Shown piece after piece: positions 1-13,500 of a DNA stretch of 64,000 nucleotides; positions within the stretch are counted from its first letter, which is position 1, and each line of letters starts with the position of its first letter. A model generated the notes under the pieces. That model worked only from the letters and a program-made list of their open reading frames with translations. It made no database searches and was not told the DNA's origin. The position numbers and the translations under genes are program-made. Source of the stretch: Emydura subglobosa (taxonomy: Eukaryota > Chordata > Testudines > Chelidae); NCBI GenBank assembly GCA_007922225.1, contig ML679989.1:16495974-16559973 (forward strand), written 5' to 3'.

Positions 1-1403
1 GCACTGGACCCGGGCCAGTGGTCAGGCCCCACGCAGATAGAACCTGTGTCCCTAAAACAGGTGGAGGAGCTGGTGGTTGTGGGACCGGGACGCTGAGATG
101 TATTGTCCTCGCTGTGAAAAGCATTTGGCCGGTGCATCTAAATGCCGCGTTACAAAGAGAGTGCAGACATGCTCGCAGGTTAAGACCCTCCCATCTCTGT
201 GCGCTATGAGGCAAGTGCTGCCCCTACATGCCGGCCCTTGTCGAAGGGACTCGTAAACACCACAGCAGGAAATCTGCTCCTAGTTCATTGGCTCTTTCTG
301 TATTCCGGGCGCTAAGCCTGCCGGATGTGGTGCTTCCCCTGCTGCTGCCTCCTCCTCCTCCAGGGCTCTCATCCCTAACAAAATCCAGTGATTCCAGATG
401 GGAGCTCAGCGTGCCCGTCACCCATCCCTCTGCCGCTGCCATGTGGCAGCCAGAACAAATCTTCCCGTGATCTGTCATCATATGGTACATGCCAAGGGCC
501 CTTCAGCTGCTCTCTGAGCTCTCTGGGGCTGTTCCTTTTGGCCGCTTTAGCTCATGGTTGGGAGTGGAGATGCCTCCTCTGTTCCGGCCTGTTGTTCTCG
601 GCTGTTTTTCCGGTGGGTGACCTCGTTGCTGGGATGCTCCTTGGGAACAGGAAGGGTAGCCTGGATCACCACCTTGACCTCAGGCAGAAGGATGGTGGAG
701 GGTTTGGGGGAGGCTTTGGGATGTCTCCAGAGCTTGTTCTGGAGCACATGGAGACTGGGGTATAGTTTGGGGCAACAGATTTAGAAATGCCCCCTGCCTT
801 GAGTCATCGAAGCTCCGGTGGAGCTGTCCTGCAGGCGAGCCTAGAGAGAAGCCTTGCTGCGGTGCCGATGCGTAGGCGTCACTCCCCCGGAACACGAACA
901 TTGCCACTGACGCTCAGCACCAAGCCCGTGGGCTGGGGCGTCTCATGCTGGCTGATGTGGTCCAAAGACCCGGAAGAGGGATGCAATCAAACGGTGCCAG
1001 TGCAGGCTGGAAGTGCTGAGACAAGAGGAAACGTTCCCGCTGGGATTATAATGCAGCATGGAATGGGCAGGGCTTTGGGAGACAGAGAAGGAAGCTGGTC
1101 CAGTAACGGCACCCAGTTAGTTTTAACTGGCCCCTTACTGGCCACAGACTGAATGGGCCCTGGAGACTGACCTCTCCTTGCATCCCGTGTGATGGGTCTG
1201 TGCTGAGGCCCCTTAGCGGGGCAGCGTAGGAAGCGGTGGCTGAGCGATGGAGGCCGTCAATCTCCATGGCCCTCGGTCTAACACCTTTCATCCATGCCTT
1301 GCCCGTGGACTCAGAATGTGGGCCTCCCGGCTGGCCAGTTCCACGCAGTCTTTTCAGCACACGCCCATGACTCGAGATGTCTTTTTTTGATTTCTTTCAT
1401 CAG
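1..1403 (+). other. NIBAN2 intron, 3' part
   Basis: No exon of the preceding NIBAN2 PH-domain sequence is readable here, so the window appears to open inside an intron. The 3' end is a good acceptor: a T-rich tract followed by CAG at 1401-1403. No repeat was recognised with confidence. Confidence 0.6.
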
Positions 1404-1571
1404 GTACAACCCCCAAATCTGGCAATGCCCCGATCCTCAAGTGCCCCACCCAGTTTCCTCTCATCCTTTGGCACCCGTACTCCTGCCACTACTACTTCTG
1501 TGTGATGACCGGGAAGGAGCAGGACAAGTGGCGAGCGGTGTTCCAGGACTGCGTGCGACACTGCACCAATG
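1404..1571 (+). CDS. NIBAN2: NIBAN2 coding exon: end of PH domain
   Basis: The exon opens with the last two bases of a split Gly codon and reads TTPKSGNAPILKCPTQF, then LILWHPY and YYFCVMTGKEQDKWRAVFQD. The conserved Trp in DKWRAV is the usual C-terminal helix Trp of PH domains. Donor gtaagt at 1572. Confidence 0.95.
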
Positions 1572-4500
1572 GTAAGTGCAAGGCTCGGAGCTTCTCACTG
1601 AGAGGTTGGACCTTACGCGTCTTGGGCCTCCTTCCTTGTCCCCTGCCCCTGGGGAGGTGTGACTGTTGTGGTGTTACGAGCAATACATGCACAGACAGAA
1701 TTGGTCCTTCCTCGAGTGCAGTCTGGCCCTGAGAAGCGACTGTCTTAGGAAACAGGGTTCCAGGTTTCTTTGTGTCTCTGTTACTGCTGTGTCAAACGTG
1801 CCCTGCTTAAAAATCAAACACTTTTTGTTTGCGAAATGGCAGCTCAGTGATGTATCTGTGTGTGTGCATTCAGTGCTCAGCACAGGGGGGGTCAGGTCCG
1901 CGACTGGCTTTCCTGGGTGCTACTGCAAGCTAAATAAGAATAAATCCTGGGAGCTGAGTCAAGCTGGGGGGACTTCCTTTCTCATGCTAATAAAGATCCC
2001 GCCGGCCAAGTGTCTGTCTTCAAATTCAATCTGCTGGCACACGCTTGCAGGTGTAAGAATTTTAACCCTGCAAGTGGAACTTACTTGGTAATTCCATCTT
2101 GGGGGTTTCTACAGCTGCCCATCCCCACAGTATCTGAGCATCCTCCATGTAAAATCGATAGCAGTGACCAAGTCCCTAGTGGACTCTATGGAGTCTTTGG
2201 TGCCTCTCTTTATTGGGATAAAACTTTGCTTGAGGTAGGGTTGTGGATGATTTAGTCGTTGGCTAGGAGGGGGTTGATCCATGAGTCCAAGTGGAATCAG
2301 TCACTCTCCCCCACAGCGGCACTGGGTCTGCAGTGCTAACAGAAGATGAAAAGGGGTGTGGGGGAGGGCGGGGGGAGAGATCAGGGAAGTCGACAGATCT
2401 GACTCCCGTTAAACCTGGTGTCTTCATGTGACTGTCCCCAGTAAGATTGAGAAAACACTTTCATGAGCAAAACTGTTTCTAAAGGGAACGGGCTCCTTGC
2501 AAAACTCTCTCATTTGCGTGTCAGTGGCTGGCCTGCGCATTCCTGGGTTCTTCCAGTTGCCCTGTGAGAACCGCTTGCATGCGCTGCTGCTTTGGATGAA
2601 ATAGCCCTTTTCTCACTTGAGACGGGTTTGGAGGGGGGGGAGGGAGGGGTTCTCGTGGATCAGGATTTAGCAAAATCTCCGACAGTCTCGCTAGTGGAAA
2701 TACATTTAACATGAGAGCCTGGTCTGAACAGGGACACTGATACAGCCGCTGCTTTCTCATCCATCTGCCACTGTGTATTAAAAGCCACCTCTGCTGACTT
2801 GAGTGGCTAAAATGAGGTGGCTGGGGTGTTGCTACTTTAATTCCTGCCTGCGCTGCAGAGTTTACATGGCTTTGGGAGAGCAAGCTGGAGTCTGGTCTGG
2901 CTCATGCATAGCCTGAATGGCTGACTAAATTCAGATTGCAGAATCTCCCGTGCTTTTCATGCCAGAAAGGACCCGGATTGGCTCTTGGGTCCCAGACAGA
3001 GTTTACAGGACTGGCAAACACCCCCATTTTCACTCAGCACTTTTGATCGGAAGCCCACACGATGGGATGCCATTTTAAGTATATTTTTAAAGGTCCAAAA
3101 TCTGGGTGGTAACTGGTGAGATCCAGAGGGTAGGAATGAAATGCCAGGGCAGACATGGAGAGTAGATAGCACCACAATGACCAGTGTGCTGCAAACTGGA
3201 TCGGCTTTTCTTTTTAAAGCTGCCCTGGATGATGTCTGAAATAGCTCCTGGCTCCGTCCTGTGTTCAGACATGGAGTTCTGCAGTGCCTGGTCCAGACAA
3301 ACCATCTTTCCCTTGGTAGGTGGCCTCAAGTTCTGTGGAGGGGGTGAGAGTTCAAGGTGAAAGCAGGACTAGTTGGCCTGCCATTGCCTGGACTCCAGGC
3401 TGTGATGAGAGGAACAAAACCTGTGAGGTTTGGATACTGATCGGCACAGTTAAGCATCAGGGTAAGGAATCTGGTGGGTGATTTTTAGGGTGAAGGGGCA
3501 GAGAGAGAGACTCCTTCCTTCTCCCCAGAACCTCACCAGCCGGTGAAGACCTAGGACCGCCTCAAGGAGGGTTTGGGGGCCCATAGGTACCTCGATCCCA
3601 GAAGGGTTAAAGTGCAGGAGGGGGGAGACTGACCTGCACTGTGGGGTGGGCAGGGACAGATTGGCTAAGTCCTTGGCCCACAGCCCGGCAGAGAGCCGGT
3701 TCGGAGTCACAGCTGGCTCTGTGCTCTTTCCTGGGACCACCGAGCATGGGGCTCTCGATGCACCATGGACCCAACACCCAGGCACTGGAACTGACCGAGG
3801 GGAGCCAGAGCTCGCTCCGAGAGTGCCTGAGCTGGCTGGCTCCAGCGGAGCTGCTTCCCCTCTAGCTGCGTGGCGGGATACGCACTTGGATACCGGCAAC
3901 CCATGCTTGGCATGGCACAAAAGGCCTCGCGCTGGGCCTACTGGCCTGGCTGCCTCTAAAGCAGTTGCCACCCTGCCCTAATTAGGAGCTGGCATTTAAA
4001 CACTATCTCACAAAGTGTTTGCAAGAGTCGACGATGTGTAAACCAGCCAGGATATAGCGCTCGGTAAAGGCAAGCAGCTTGCGGAGATCTAATTGCTTCG
4101 TAATTAAACTTACCAAAACTCCGTCTCAAAGAACCACTTTCCCGTCACGCCTTCCCGGCGGTCTCCATTCTCTGGCAGGGTCTTGTGGCACTTGCTCTCA
4201 GTGGAGGGGGAGCTGGGTGGGCTGTCTGTCTCTGGGAAGCCCAGAAAGGAGCTGGGCGGACGGGAGAGGCAAGCTGAGAATCGGTGCTGCTGTGTCGTTG
4301 AATTATCTGCTTTGAGTAGCAGCTCGTGTGTCTTGCACGAGCCGGGAAGCTTTTTACAGCCCAGCAATTTGTGCACAAACTGGAACGAATGTCACCTCAC
4401 CCCCCGCAATGTGGGTGTAACAACAGCACCAGCAAGAGCTGCCGGCCAGTGAGCGAAGGGCTGTGCTGCAACCAGTTAGTGTGCGGAGAAGGCATTCTAG

Positions 4501-7500
4501 GGAGGCAGAACATAGCCCCGCTTTACCAGAGACCGAGTCCAGCCCGGACAAGTGCCCCCTACGTGTAAGCCTTGCTCAGTCCTGAATGACCGCTGGTGAT
4601 CATCAGGGCCTCTATCTCTTGTCTTGCACCTCCAGCAGCACCGCACCCCTTTAGCCTCATGCAGGGCCCCCCCATGGGGGGGGGAAGGGTACACTTTATT
4701 GAGACCCTGGGGGGCCCGGCCCAGGCTGCAACCCCCATTACCATGAGGAAAAAATCGAGGCTAAATTCTAGATCATGCCTTGAGGATATTTATAGAAACT
4801 TATTTCCCTGTATCAATTGTCCAGATCTTGTGAGATTTGCAAGTCTTGGAGATTTGTAACACGGGAGGGGGCCCGTGTTACTAGTTTGTACTGGGCCCGA
4901 AAAAAGAATGCTTGGGCCCTGGCCTCACGGTAGTCTCTGTAAAACTCTTTACAGAGCCATTAGCCAGCCAGGTGCTGTCCCTGTTTTATTCTATAAAGGT
5001 TTCTATAGCGTGGGGTTGCCAGTTTTGGTTGGACGTATTCCTGGAGGTTTCATCACATGACACAACCTTTCATGAAAGATTATCTTTTACTTCCTGGAGA
5101 CTCCAGGAGCATCCTGGAGGGTTGGCAACCAATACATGAGTGTCTTCTGGCAGTGCAGTACGTTGTGTGAGGACACGGCTGTCACGTGTTCGTTCGTTCA
5201 TCTCCTCCATAGAGGGAGAAACGTGTGTAGCAGGGTGAAATACACCTGTTGCCATGTGTTTAGACTAGAGAAAGCCAGGTCGGAGAAATGCACCTCGCGC
5301 TTGGAGCGGAAAGTGGTGGGGTTTGTGTCGGTCCTGAGTTCTCTGACCCTCAACCACAGGAGTGGTGTCTTTGTTTCAGACAGCTGCCCAGCCCCTTCTG
5401 GAGTCTGGCTCCCAGGTGGCTGCAAATAACATCCCTGTATTTGGAGCGGGATTTCCCCTCTCCCCCCCCACCTCCAGGAATCTCGAAATTCCCAATCACT
5501 AGCAGAACTGCTGTCTAGGCGCTAAATAGCGTTAGTTTGATTGTTCTGTGTGAAGCGCCGCATGGCTGGTTCCATCAACAGAAAACACCTCTCAGTGGCG
5601 CTCACGGGCAGGCTGAGGGGAGTCGCCCACACAATTCAGACACTTGTTCCTCTTCCAGAAGATGGTGAGACGGGAGGGGCCAGTATGGCCTAGCCGATAG
5701 GGAACTGGACTGAGAGCCAGGTGATCTGGGCCCTATTCCCTGCTCTGCCAATGAGCTGTCTGACTGTTTTTCCCTCCCACCCTTTGTCTGATTGTGCTGC
5801 CTCTTTACACCCAGTGCCCAGCATGGTGGGACTCAGGGGGCTACCATCATACCACTAATTAAATGACTTTGCCCACCAAGGTCCCACAGCAAACTGGTGC
5901 TGGAGCTGGGATTCGATCTCCCAAGTTTTGTCAGGCCTGGTGCACAGCCACTGGTGTATTTGCTTGTTCCCGGCCACATGTGAGCGCCGCTGGCTGGCGG
6001 ACGTCCTCGTTCAGAACACTGTCCGCTTTCCAGTCTCTTAGCTGAACAAACAGGTCCCTTTCCCTTTAAGACATTGCAGGGTGGATTTCAACCCTTGTAA
6101 TCCTCCCCGGTGCCTCATTGCACTTGCCTGTGATAACCTGCCGAGCTCAGAGCAGCAGCTCCTCCCCCTCTTGACTCGGCAGAAATTAGCTGGGTTTTTT
6201 TTGTTTTGTTTTGTTTTAATTCCCAGCCCAGCCCCCTTGCTCCCCTTTCTTGCTCTGACAGGTCCCTCCCTGCAAGGCAGAGTTTAGCTCCCTCCCTCGC
6301 AGGCCTCTGCAGGTTTGGAAAGGAGAGCTGGCTGGGCAATGCACGGGGTGAGGCTGGGCTGGCACAGACCTACCTTGGCGTTGACATGCATCTTCCCGCA
6401 CCCTTCCTGCGCTCACCCTCTCTTGGCGTTTCCTCCTGGAGCGTGGCTGGAATTCGCAGCACAGGAGGGCTCCTCAAGCAGCTCTGCCGGGGAAAGGCCA
6501 TCAGTCACCCTCCCCCACACACCCCTTAATTGCTTCCCCACCTAGCACTGTTCCGCATGCTCCGCCCCACTGACAAAAGCTCTCTGTTCCACGGTGTGTC
6601 TCGGTGCCCTAAGCCAAGGGGGAGGTGGAAGGGCCAGAAGGGACCATGGAGGAGCTAGCTGGTCAGGCAGCTGCACTGCTGTCTTTGTAATCGATGCCCA
6701 TTAACTGCTGTGCTCTGATGGCTTGATACCTAACTCCATCCTGGTCCAATTGTCCCCCCTTGCACTAAACCATGCGGAGACTCTGGCCACATGTCCGCAT
6801 GGAGGAGTCGGAGGATGCTCGCCCAGCTTGCTTCACTGCTGATCTCTGCTTCTTGGCCAAGGACCTAGCCTCTATTTTAGCAGGCTGAAAGCTGCTGCTG
6901 TTATGGGTATTGTCAGTGGAAAGCTGCTGTTTTATCCTCTTTTCCATTTCCCTAGCCGTGGCCTCTGGTCCTTTCCCCAGGTCAGGTGCCCTAAGAATCC
7001 CTCTGCTGCATTTGGGACCCTGGCATCGGTCACTTGCACAGATACGGAGGGGCCAGAGCGGGAAGGAGGCTGCTTTTCTGGATTTCACACAGATAGAGCT
7101 GACTTGCAGCATTTGGAGGCTTAGCTCTGCCTGGCAGGAGACTGCAGAGACCCAGACTTCATGCTGAGTCCGAGTCACATCCTGCATTCCTTCACGAGGA
7201 AGCCAGAAGGGAAGTCCCTGCACAGTCTAACGCATCAGGCATCCGGCATCTTTGCTCTCCAGAGGTGAACTCGCCCCCCTGCCCCACTTCGCTTTACCCA
7301 GGCTGTGCAATGCAGACTGCAGAGAGACCGGAGGCAGGGCAGGGTTAGCGGGACCCCATGGAGCACTTGGCAAGCAGGGCTCCTTGTGCCCGCACTCCCC
7401 TCCCTTCTGTCACATACCACAGCCCTGTGGCTGTTTCAGCTGCTCGGAGCCTCCTTAACGAGCTCTGGAAAGGTTAGTGCCACCGCCTCCTTTCTGGATG

Positions 7501-10500
7501 TTGCAGTGAGTTACGCAAACCGGTTCCCAGAACTCTCTGCCCGCGGCTTGGTACCTCTCAAACCCTGGCGAACCCCTGCTGCTCCCCTGGGGAACCACCC
7601 CCGCCCTCCCTGCTATTACAGACCAGTCTGAGTGAACAACCACCTACGGCGGGGCTGCTGGCTTCCAGAGAGGGCGGAGGTCCTGCAAAAAGATGACACC
7701 CCCTTCCGCCCCCCCATCAACTAGTCCTCTTCCCTTCCTGCAGTCTGTGACTGTGATCTGTGCTGCTGTGAATCATGGAGATGACATCTCAGTGGGAGTG
7801 GAGCAGGCTGCAATACAATTCGTGTCCCCACCTCCCCACGGCGGGTTTGCTTGGGAACCATGTGTTGCCCATGAGTCATCCACTGCCTCATCCTGTTTGG
7901 GTTTTTTGTTTGGTTTTTTTGTTTAACCACTTTCTCCTTTCCCTCCCTGCCTCCCTAATATTGGTAATTCCCTTTACACCTTACTTCCCGGGGCTTGCTT
8001 TCCCCCATGCTCCAGGTGTCTCTCTAACCCTGAGTCTCAGGAGAGCTCTCATGGAGCAGTCTGGGGCCAGCTGGGTGTTTAGTTACTTGACGCCAATAGG
8101 AAATCTTTCTAAAAATGCCCATGCTTTTAATGACACACCTCCTTTCGCCTCTCCTCCCCATTCACGTGCTGTGGGATCCCCCTGGTCCGGTGACAATGGT
8201 AGTGTTGCATGCTGCAGGAGATCTTGCCCTAGGGCATTCATATCTATTCTGTTACACTAGGAGGCGGTGCGGGGAGCAATATATTGCCGCCACATTTAGA
8301 ACCAGATCAGAAATGTCCCAGGCTTTGGGGGCTATTTGGATATCCAGGGTTTTGGTTCAGGCCCATCTCGATTAGTCTGAAATGGCCCGTTTCACTTTTG
8401 AAGGTGCTTTGGAGCTCCGGCTGGAGGGGGCTCACGCTACTCTGGTCCCAGCCTGGAGTTAGCAGGAGTCGCTTTAGGAATTTGTATAAGACTGCTGGCT
8501 GCGAGCTCCCCGCAACCACTCCGGTCCCCGTCAGCGTGAGTCACTGCAGGGGGGAGAATGTGGAACTAATGTGAAGGACAAAAACTGAGCAGAAGCTGTG
8601 AGCTCATCACAGGAAAATCTGCTGTGGTTTCCTCTCTCTTCCACCCCCCCAGTGTAAATAACCTCTTTCTCCTTCAGGGATCCCAGAGGACTCCAAGGTG
8701 GAGGCCCCAGCCTTTACCGATGCCGTCCGCATGTACAGGCAGTCGAAGGAGCAGTACGGCACCTGGGACATGCTCTGTGGCAGCGAGGTCCAGGTGAGGG
8801 CGTGAGGGGTCCTCGGCCCACAGCCGCAAGGCTGCTTCGTCCACAATAACCTCACCCCCAGCCGGAAGGGGGGATTGTTCGGGGCCTCCGAACCAGCCTC
8901 CTTAATGGATTCATTGGGATTAACTACAGCTGCTGGGGGAGCGGAGCTGGCCTAGACGCTGCAAAGTCTTGGGGCTTGGCCACGCTGTGGGGTGTGTACC
9001 ATCCTGAGGGCTGCCCTAAAGGATAAAACTCGTCCCTCTGGTCTGGCAGCTGGTCTCTGGGGGGGAGCTGGCTTGATCTTGTAACCTGCCAGGCGGGGCT
9101 TGCACAAGGGGGTACGCAGGGCACAGAACTCCTCCGGGGCCAAGGCCAGGAGAGCGAGCTCCTCCGATCCTGGGCTGAGCTGGGAGATGACAGCTCCTCC
9201 GGCCACCAGGGGAGAGTGAGCTCCTCCAGCGTGAGCGCCTACACCCTAGTGCGATGGGGCGCCGACCCTCTGGGAGACACCGCAATGGAAACATGGGTCG
9301 TGTTCTGAGTCAGAGCCCTGATCTTGGTGTTCACAGAGTGTGGAGGGAGAGCATCTCCGTTAGCTTCTCACACACACGTCCTTTGCGGGTGCACAACCAC
9401 GTCCCGCCAGCCCCTTCCGTAGGAAACGGGCTTTGGTCCTGGCGGATGTTCAGGATGTCTCCGGGGGGGCCGGCTCAGGAGACCATCGGCCTCCCTGGGG
9501 TGATGGGCCTGTCCTAGCTAGCAATCGGCATGCCTTCTCGCGCTAAACTCAGACGTGAGCGGCACAGTGCGCCTGTCCTGGGCCACAAAAGACCCTCGCG
9601 TGGGATGAGGAAGCAGCTCCGCTTACAGGACCCGTCCCTGATGCTCTGCCGGGGCAGACGGCCCAGGCACCGCTCAGGCATCGGGGAAGGATTTGTGGCA
9701 CAAAGGGCTCTCTTCGCTGGAAAACCAACGGTGGGGGGGCTCTGGCTTCCCCAAGCAAGGACCCTCAGTGCTGCATTGCTTTAAAACTCCTGCCGGCGAG
9801 AGGCCATTGGCATGTGTTATGGAGAGGTGCTTTCATGCCAAGAGCCCTCACGAGGGGCCTTGATCGAAGGTGGAAGGTACCACAGCCTTGTGTCCGAGCG
9901 TTCGATGCACAGGGGAAGGTGTCACAGAACCGTTTGTAGCCACGTATGATGGGCGGGGAGGGGGATATTCCCAGGTGGGCACCGCTCATAAAGAGAATGA
10001 GCTGGGCCTCCAGAAGGAGGGGCAGCCTGCGAGGAAGAAGAGGGGACTGGTGGGGAGAGCAGAGAGCCCAGGAGGCGGAAGGACAGCTAACGGGCATGTG
10101 AGATCTAGTCACTAATAGCTTCCTCCTGCCGCTCATCCAGGTCTTGAGCAATCTGGTGATGGAGGAGCTGGTCCCAGAGCTGAAAAACATGATCAGCCCC
10201 AGGCTGAAGGGCAAGGCCCAGGAAAGGCAGAGGCTCTGGATACAGGTCAGTGTGCGTTGTGTTGTGTTGTGTTGGGGGGTGGAGAGGGAGCCGTGGTAAG
10301 AGGCAGGGGCCCTGTGAGGACGGTACGGGCAATGCACTGGCTGAAACGTTCCCGCACAGATGACTTGGCACAACCCTCCGTTCTCCAGCTGCCAGGAATG
10401 GCTGGAGATGGGGCCTGGCCGGCCGACCTCCATCTGAAGGTCTCCAAACTTTTCCAGCTCAGTCACATGGCTCTCGGGCTTCCATTTCCTTTGGGGCCCA

Positions 10501-13500
10501 TCTGGATCAGGAAACTTGTGCTGGCTTCTGTGAAACCCAGGGCTGGATTCTGACTGCTTTTGGAGTGGATCCCCTTGCTGAGGGCGTGGCGCCTTGACTC
10601 TGTTTCCTCATGGCTTTTGTGACTGAATCACCCACCCCTATTCACTCCCTTTCTCCCCGGGGGCGCATGGAGACAGGCTGTCCACGTTCTTGGCTGCTTG
10701 TCGTATAAAGCTCCCCATCGAAGCCTGTTCCCACTTACCTTACGTTGGTTACGTGTTTGCAGATTCTGTGGGGCCGGCCATTCCCCCAGGGGAGGGAAGT
10801 ACTCGCTAGAAAACACCAATCCCCAGCTAAACCAGCCGCGTGGCTCATCCCGGCTATATTTAGCAAACCATTTTTAGACCAACGTGAGCTAAATCTGGCC
10901 CAAACCGATGATTTTATCAAAGCAAGCTTTTTATAAAACCTTGGAAACCAACAGAAATGTTTCCATGAGACACTCTACAAAATTCCACTTGAAACCTCCT
11001 TTAAACAAACAAACAAACAGTGCCCAGGAACCTTCACCACCCAGACGCTGCAGCCTGTGCTAACGCATGAGCAAGGGGAAGCGAAACAGACTGGGAGCCA
11101 GTCTGTGCTCCTGGGCCAAGCTGAAGATTGCAAATGTCTAGCTTAAATCCTTGATAGGCAAATGGGATTCTTATTTAATTTTAATAACCCAAGGTGGGGG
11201 AAAGGATTGTGCTGCTCCCTTGAAAGGGGCAGGAGGATGAGGAAGGGCCATGGGAGGAAGGGTGGCCTTGTCATTAAGGCATTGGAGTAGTACTTAAGAG
11301 ACCTAGGATCAGTTCCTGCCTCTGCCACAAACACCTTGTGTGAGCTTTGGCCTACGTGACTTGCCCAAGGTTTTGAGTGACTGATTTTGGGTGCACAACT
11401 TGACTCTTTAAAGGGGCCTGACTTTCAGGAAGTGGCTGAGTATTTCTTCCTGATGGGAAGGTAATTATCCCGCTTGACTCAGCACAGGCTGAGCATGGTT
11501 CTGGGTGACACGCTTGAGGAAAGAGGTGGACAAATTGGAGAGTCCAGTGCACCGCAACGAAAATGAAAGGCTTAGAAAACCTGACCTGTGAGGAGAGGTT
11601 TAAAAAAAAAAACCTGGGCATGTTTAGCCTTTGAGAAAAGAAGACTGAGGAGGGAGGACAAGATAAACCTTCAAATGTGTTAAGGGGTGTTATAAAGAGG
11701 GCGAGGACCAATTGTTCTCCATCGCCACAGAAGATAGGACAAGAAGTGATTGGCTTAATCTGCAGCATGGGAGATTTAGGTTAGATATTAAGAAAATCTT
11801 TCTGGCTATAAGGGTGGTTAAGCTCTGGAACAGGCTTCCAAGGGGGGTTGTGGAATCCCCATCACTGGTGGTGTTTAAAACCAGGTTGGACAGACATCTG
11901 TCGGGTTTACTTGGTCCTGCCTCAGTGCCGGGGGGTGGACTTCATGATCTCCCAAGGTCCCTTGGGACCTACCTTTCTATTACATTATGATCTTCAAGAC
12001 CAGAGGTGCTAAATAGTAGTGTGACAAACTTCCAGGCAGAAGATGCCGCCAAACTCCCCAATTAATGACTTGTGCAGACAGTAACACTTTGTGGTCATAA
12101 CAAAAATAGGTATTAATAAAGCACCCCAAGGCATGTGAAGCACGGAGCTACAACCCAAGACTCTGATCCTGCCTCGAGACCTGCTAGCATGCAGTCCGGC
12201 CACTTGAATTCAGTGGTGCCAGCTGGTGTCTGCCCAGATCCCAATGCAGGTTCAGAGCCAGAACAAACCACCACGAGTGAACAGTAGAAAAGAAAAAAAA
12301 ATATTTAAAGTCAGCAGTTTTAAAAAAAAAGAAAAATAGGTGGGTGTGTGGGTGGGAGCGAACAGAACTCAGAGCTAGATGGAATTGCTCTTGCTGACAT
12401 AAGGAAATAGTGAATGACAAGAGATGTACTGACCAGCCACTGTGCTATGAAAAGACTTGACAGGCAGCTCTCAAATAGCCAGTTTTCTAGTTATTAAGGG
12501 ATCTAATGCCAGCTGCAGATGCAATTCCTATGCATGCTGTAAAAATGTTATTGCCAGACGTCCCTGCATATCCTCAGTCCCGAGGGGTGCAAAGAGATGG
12601 CAGGTCGCCTTGCAAAGAAAGATCAGGAAGAATCCTGGGTTCACAGATCTTGGCACAGCCTCAGAAGTCTCCTGGGAGTGAGGTGCGGAAGATAATGTTC
12701 CTCTCTCCCGCTAGATCTCAGATGCTGTCTACAGGCTCGTCTATGACCAGATAAAGGCACACTATGAGGCAGTGGTGACAAAATGTGAGCTGGAGCGTCC
12801 TAGAATGGAGAGCACCATCCGTACGGACATGGACCAGATCATCACATCAAAGGAACATTTAGCCAGCAAAATCCGAGGTAGGAAATGCCCTACCCCTCCG
12901 GGTATGTCTACATGGCAAAAAAAATATACCCTGGCACCGAGTCTTGGAGCCCAGATCTACAGACTTCGGCTCGTGCTGTTGCACTAAAAATAGCTCTGTA
13001 GATGCTCAGGTTCTGACGCCTGGGGGGGCGGTGTGGGTATCCGAGCCTGAGCCTGAACGTCGACACTCAGCAATAGCCCGTTAGGTTGGGTTAGTCAAAA
13101 TCCTGAAGTTCAAAATTGCAGTGCTCTCGTAGGGCTGGGAGCCGGAAATCTGACATGGGCGCTAAGGGGCCAAGCGCTGTAGCAGTCCTCTAGTTCACAT
13201 AGCTCTCGGGTGACCCCCTGGCCCGTATTTGAAGGCACTGTCCCTTATTTCTGTGATTTGTCCCCCAGAGGGATCCCACATCCCTTATCTTAAGAGATAT
13301 TGAAATGTATTAATACTGCTAAGTACCATTTAAACATGAAACTGAAGCTTGTGATGATGGCATTGTGTACTAGAGAGCCGTAGAAATGTACACACGAGAG
13401 AAAAATACACGATATGCTAAGGGAAGTGGCATTTCCCTAAAACGTCCCTTCAAATAAAGTGATGTTCCTTATTTTCACGTGGTTTTCCCTTATTTCCCTC

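Larger units (their letters stand above)
1572..8677 (+). other. NIBAN2 intron (7.1 kb)
   Basis: The largest NIBAN2 intron in the window. It holds an inverted-repeat element at 5014-5130 and two opposed tRNA-type SINE parts at about 5676-5955. Pyrimidine-rich stretches occur, including a T/G run near 6197-6218 and another near 7896-7922. The long open frames here (for example - strand 6765-7223) have no recognisable protein. Confidence 0.75.
10246..12714 (+). other. NIBAN2 intron with CR1 and SINE
   Basis: Holds a (gttgt)n-like run just after the donor (about 10255-10275), a (caaa)n run at about 11005-11020, a SINE at 11260-11375 and a CR1 3' end at 11500-11998. The remainder, including an A-rich stretch near 12285-12335, shows nothing recognisable. 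Confidence 0.7.
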
